Shown one piece after another: positions 24,978-25,744 of a stretch of 25,744 nucleotides of DNA. The stretch lies in assembly GCA_036744635.1 (NCBI GenBank), contig DAIOHQ010000035.1:1-25744 (forward strand), in the 5' to 3' direction. Source of the stretch: DAIOHQ01 sp036744635. Its GTDB lineage: Bacteria > Planctomycetota > Phycisphaerae > Tepidisphaerales > Tepidisphaeraceae. The notes under the pieces are model-generated. The model worked only from the letters and a program-made list of their open reading frames with translations. It searched no databases and was not told where the DNA came from. A program made the position numbers and the translations under genes. Each line of letters begins with the position of its first letter. Within the stretch, counting starts at the first letter, position 1.

Positions 24978-25232
24978 CTACGTGGCGGCGGCAAGCCCAT
25001 CATACGCCTCCAGCACCGCCGACGCGGGGGAGGTGGGGGTTAGGGATTCGTCTTCTTCTTCGCGCATGGCGGCGAAGGTGGTGAGGATGTAGGCGGCGTC
25101 ATCCCGGCTCAGGCCGTAGAGGTGGAAGTAGGCGGCATCCGGGTCGAGATAGATCAGGTCAACCGACTCATCCTCGACGTAGCGGCGGAGAATGTCGAGG
25201 TTGTCCCCGTAGTAAAGCGTGTTCTCGGCCAT
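24978..25232 (-). pseudogene. Internally deleted DNA methyltransferase remnant
   Basis: This 84-residue frame begins like a site-specific DNA-methyltransferase: TLYYGDNLDILRRYV then VDLIYLDPD, where intact enzymes continue DPPF (catalytic motif IV). Directly after DPD the sequence becomes AAYFHLYGLSRDDAAYILTTF, which in complete proteins of this type lies at the C-terminal end. The catalytic motif is broken and the whole middle is missing, as expected from an internal deletion that left the frame open. There is no Shine-Dalgarno before the ATG. It is most likely non-functional, a relic of a restriction-modification gene. A short real protein is unlikely. Confidence 0.75.
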
Positions 25233-25334
25233 GTGCCGGCAATGATAACCGCACGCGCGAGGCCGGCCAACTACACAGAAGCGCCACCCCCGCGGCGGCG
25301 CGCCTCCGTGAGCGGCAACGCGGAGCGGGTATGA

Positions 25335-25352
25335 CCGCCGGTACTCCGGCGG
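25335..25352 (-). terminator. Hairpin downstream of the HD-like gene
   Basis: This perfect seven-pair hairpin reads CCGCCGG-AGTA-CCGGCGG on the minus strand and starts 18 bases after the stop of the HD-like gene. No T-run follows, so it may be a transcription or mRNA 3' end signal or just another palindrome of the AGTA-loop kind. Confidence 0.45.
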
Positions 25353-25370
25353 AATTGCCCACCGCAGGTG

Positions 25371-25744
25371 TCAGGTTTCATTTGCCCCATCCTGCCGCAG
25401 CTCGGCCAGGAGCAGCTTGGCGGCGGCGCGGGCGTTTTCTATGCGTTTTCTGGCCAGTTCGCGAACCGGCTCAAAGTGAAATCCATCTTTGATCCGCGCC
25501 TCCCAGTAGCCATATTGCTCGCGCTTTTCGCAACCCTCCGCCACCTGGGCCAGCCCATCCCCCTGGCGGGTCAGGTGTATCGTCTGCAGGATCAGGCCGA
25601 TCATGCCGAAGTCGTCGAGATTCACCGCATCCGCCAGCAGGCGGGCCTCATCCAGCATCGGCGCGCGCTGGGGAAGCTCGTGGACCAGGCGGATGGTGCG
25701 GTCGAGCAGAGTTTCATCAATCCCCCCTGCCCCCTCGCCCACCC
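25371..25744 (-). CDS. C-terminal part of an HD-domain-like hydrolase (partial)
   Basis: The frame is open to the window edge, so the true start is outside; 124 codons including the stop are visible. RLLADAVNLDDFGMIGLI resembles the end of HD phosphohydrolase domains, where the last metal-binding Asp lies in a D-A-x-x-L-D-x-x-G pattern. IKDGFHFEPVRELARKRIENA is a helical tail of the kind seen after it. The HD dyad itself would lie upstream and cannot be checked. A C6 tract (25722-25727, CCCCCCTG) sits in its coding DNA. The call is tentative because only the C-terminal part is seen. Confidence 0.5.
   Translation of the reverse strand, partial: VGEGAGGIDETLLDRTIRLVHELPQRAPMLDEARLLADAVNLDDFGMIGLILQTIHLTRQGDGLAQVAEGCEKREQYGYWEARIKDGFHFEPVRELARKRIENARAAAKLLLAELRQDGANET

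Overview
The window looks like chromosomal DNA of a Gram-negative, GC-rich bacterium, most probably a member of Planctomycetota (perhaps the Phycisphaerae side). This assignment is inference. It rests on a PEP-CTERM protein, a DUF1570-type secreted metallopeptidase, a very large secreted multidomain sugar-active protein, a DACNV/DisA-like protein, envelope genes (GT9 heptosyltransferase-like, MCE/MlaD) and many small palindromic intergenic repeats. No rRNA is present to settle it.

Left and centre (1-14.7 kb) hold mostly ordinary genes. In order they are a tRNA-Ala(TGC); a GT9 glycosyltransferase; a class I methyltransferase; a TPM-domain membrane protein; a GT-C-like membrane glycosyltransferase; a DUF1570 peptidase; an MCE protein; an isolated atpC; mnmA; a ClC channel/transporter with CBS domains; a PEP-CTERM protein; and citrate synthase. 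Between them sit several palindromic repeats. One inverted repeat supplies the stop codons of two convergent genes. A roughly 118-bp MITE-like element occurs three times, one copy cut by the window start.

The middle right (14.9-21.2 kb) is a single gene for a 2090-residue exported protein: beta-propeller, TIM-barrel hydrolase-like region, amidotransferase-like fold, PQQ-like propeller and a discoidin-like C-terminus. It is unusually dense in G6-8/C6-8 tracts, most in the context CAGGGGGG or its complement. The same motif lies in extra segments of the conserved enzymes GltA and MnmA.

The right end (21.2-25.7 kb) is an accessory, repeat-rich stretch. It begins with a rearranged inverted repeat and nine tandem 21-bp units. 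It then carries, all on the minus strand, a small gene translationally coupled behind a HEPN-domain gene, a DACNV plus diverged DisA-like nucleotide-cyclase protein, an internally deleted DNA methyltransferase remnant and the 3' part of an HD-like gene. Two direct copies of a structured 137-bp repeat flank the DACNV gene. Paired compensatory base changes between the copies suggest that its folding is selected. This is the best candidate here for an undescribed nucleotide-signalling or conflict locus.
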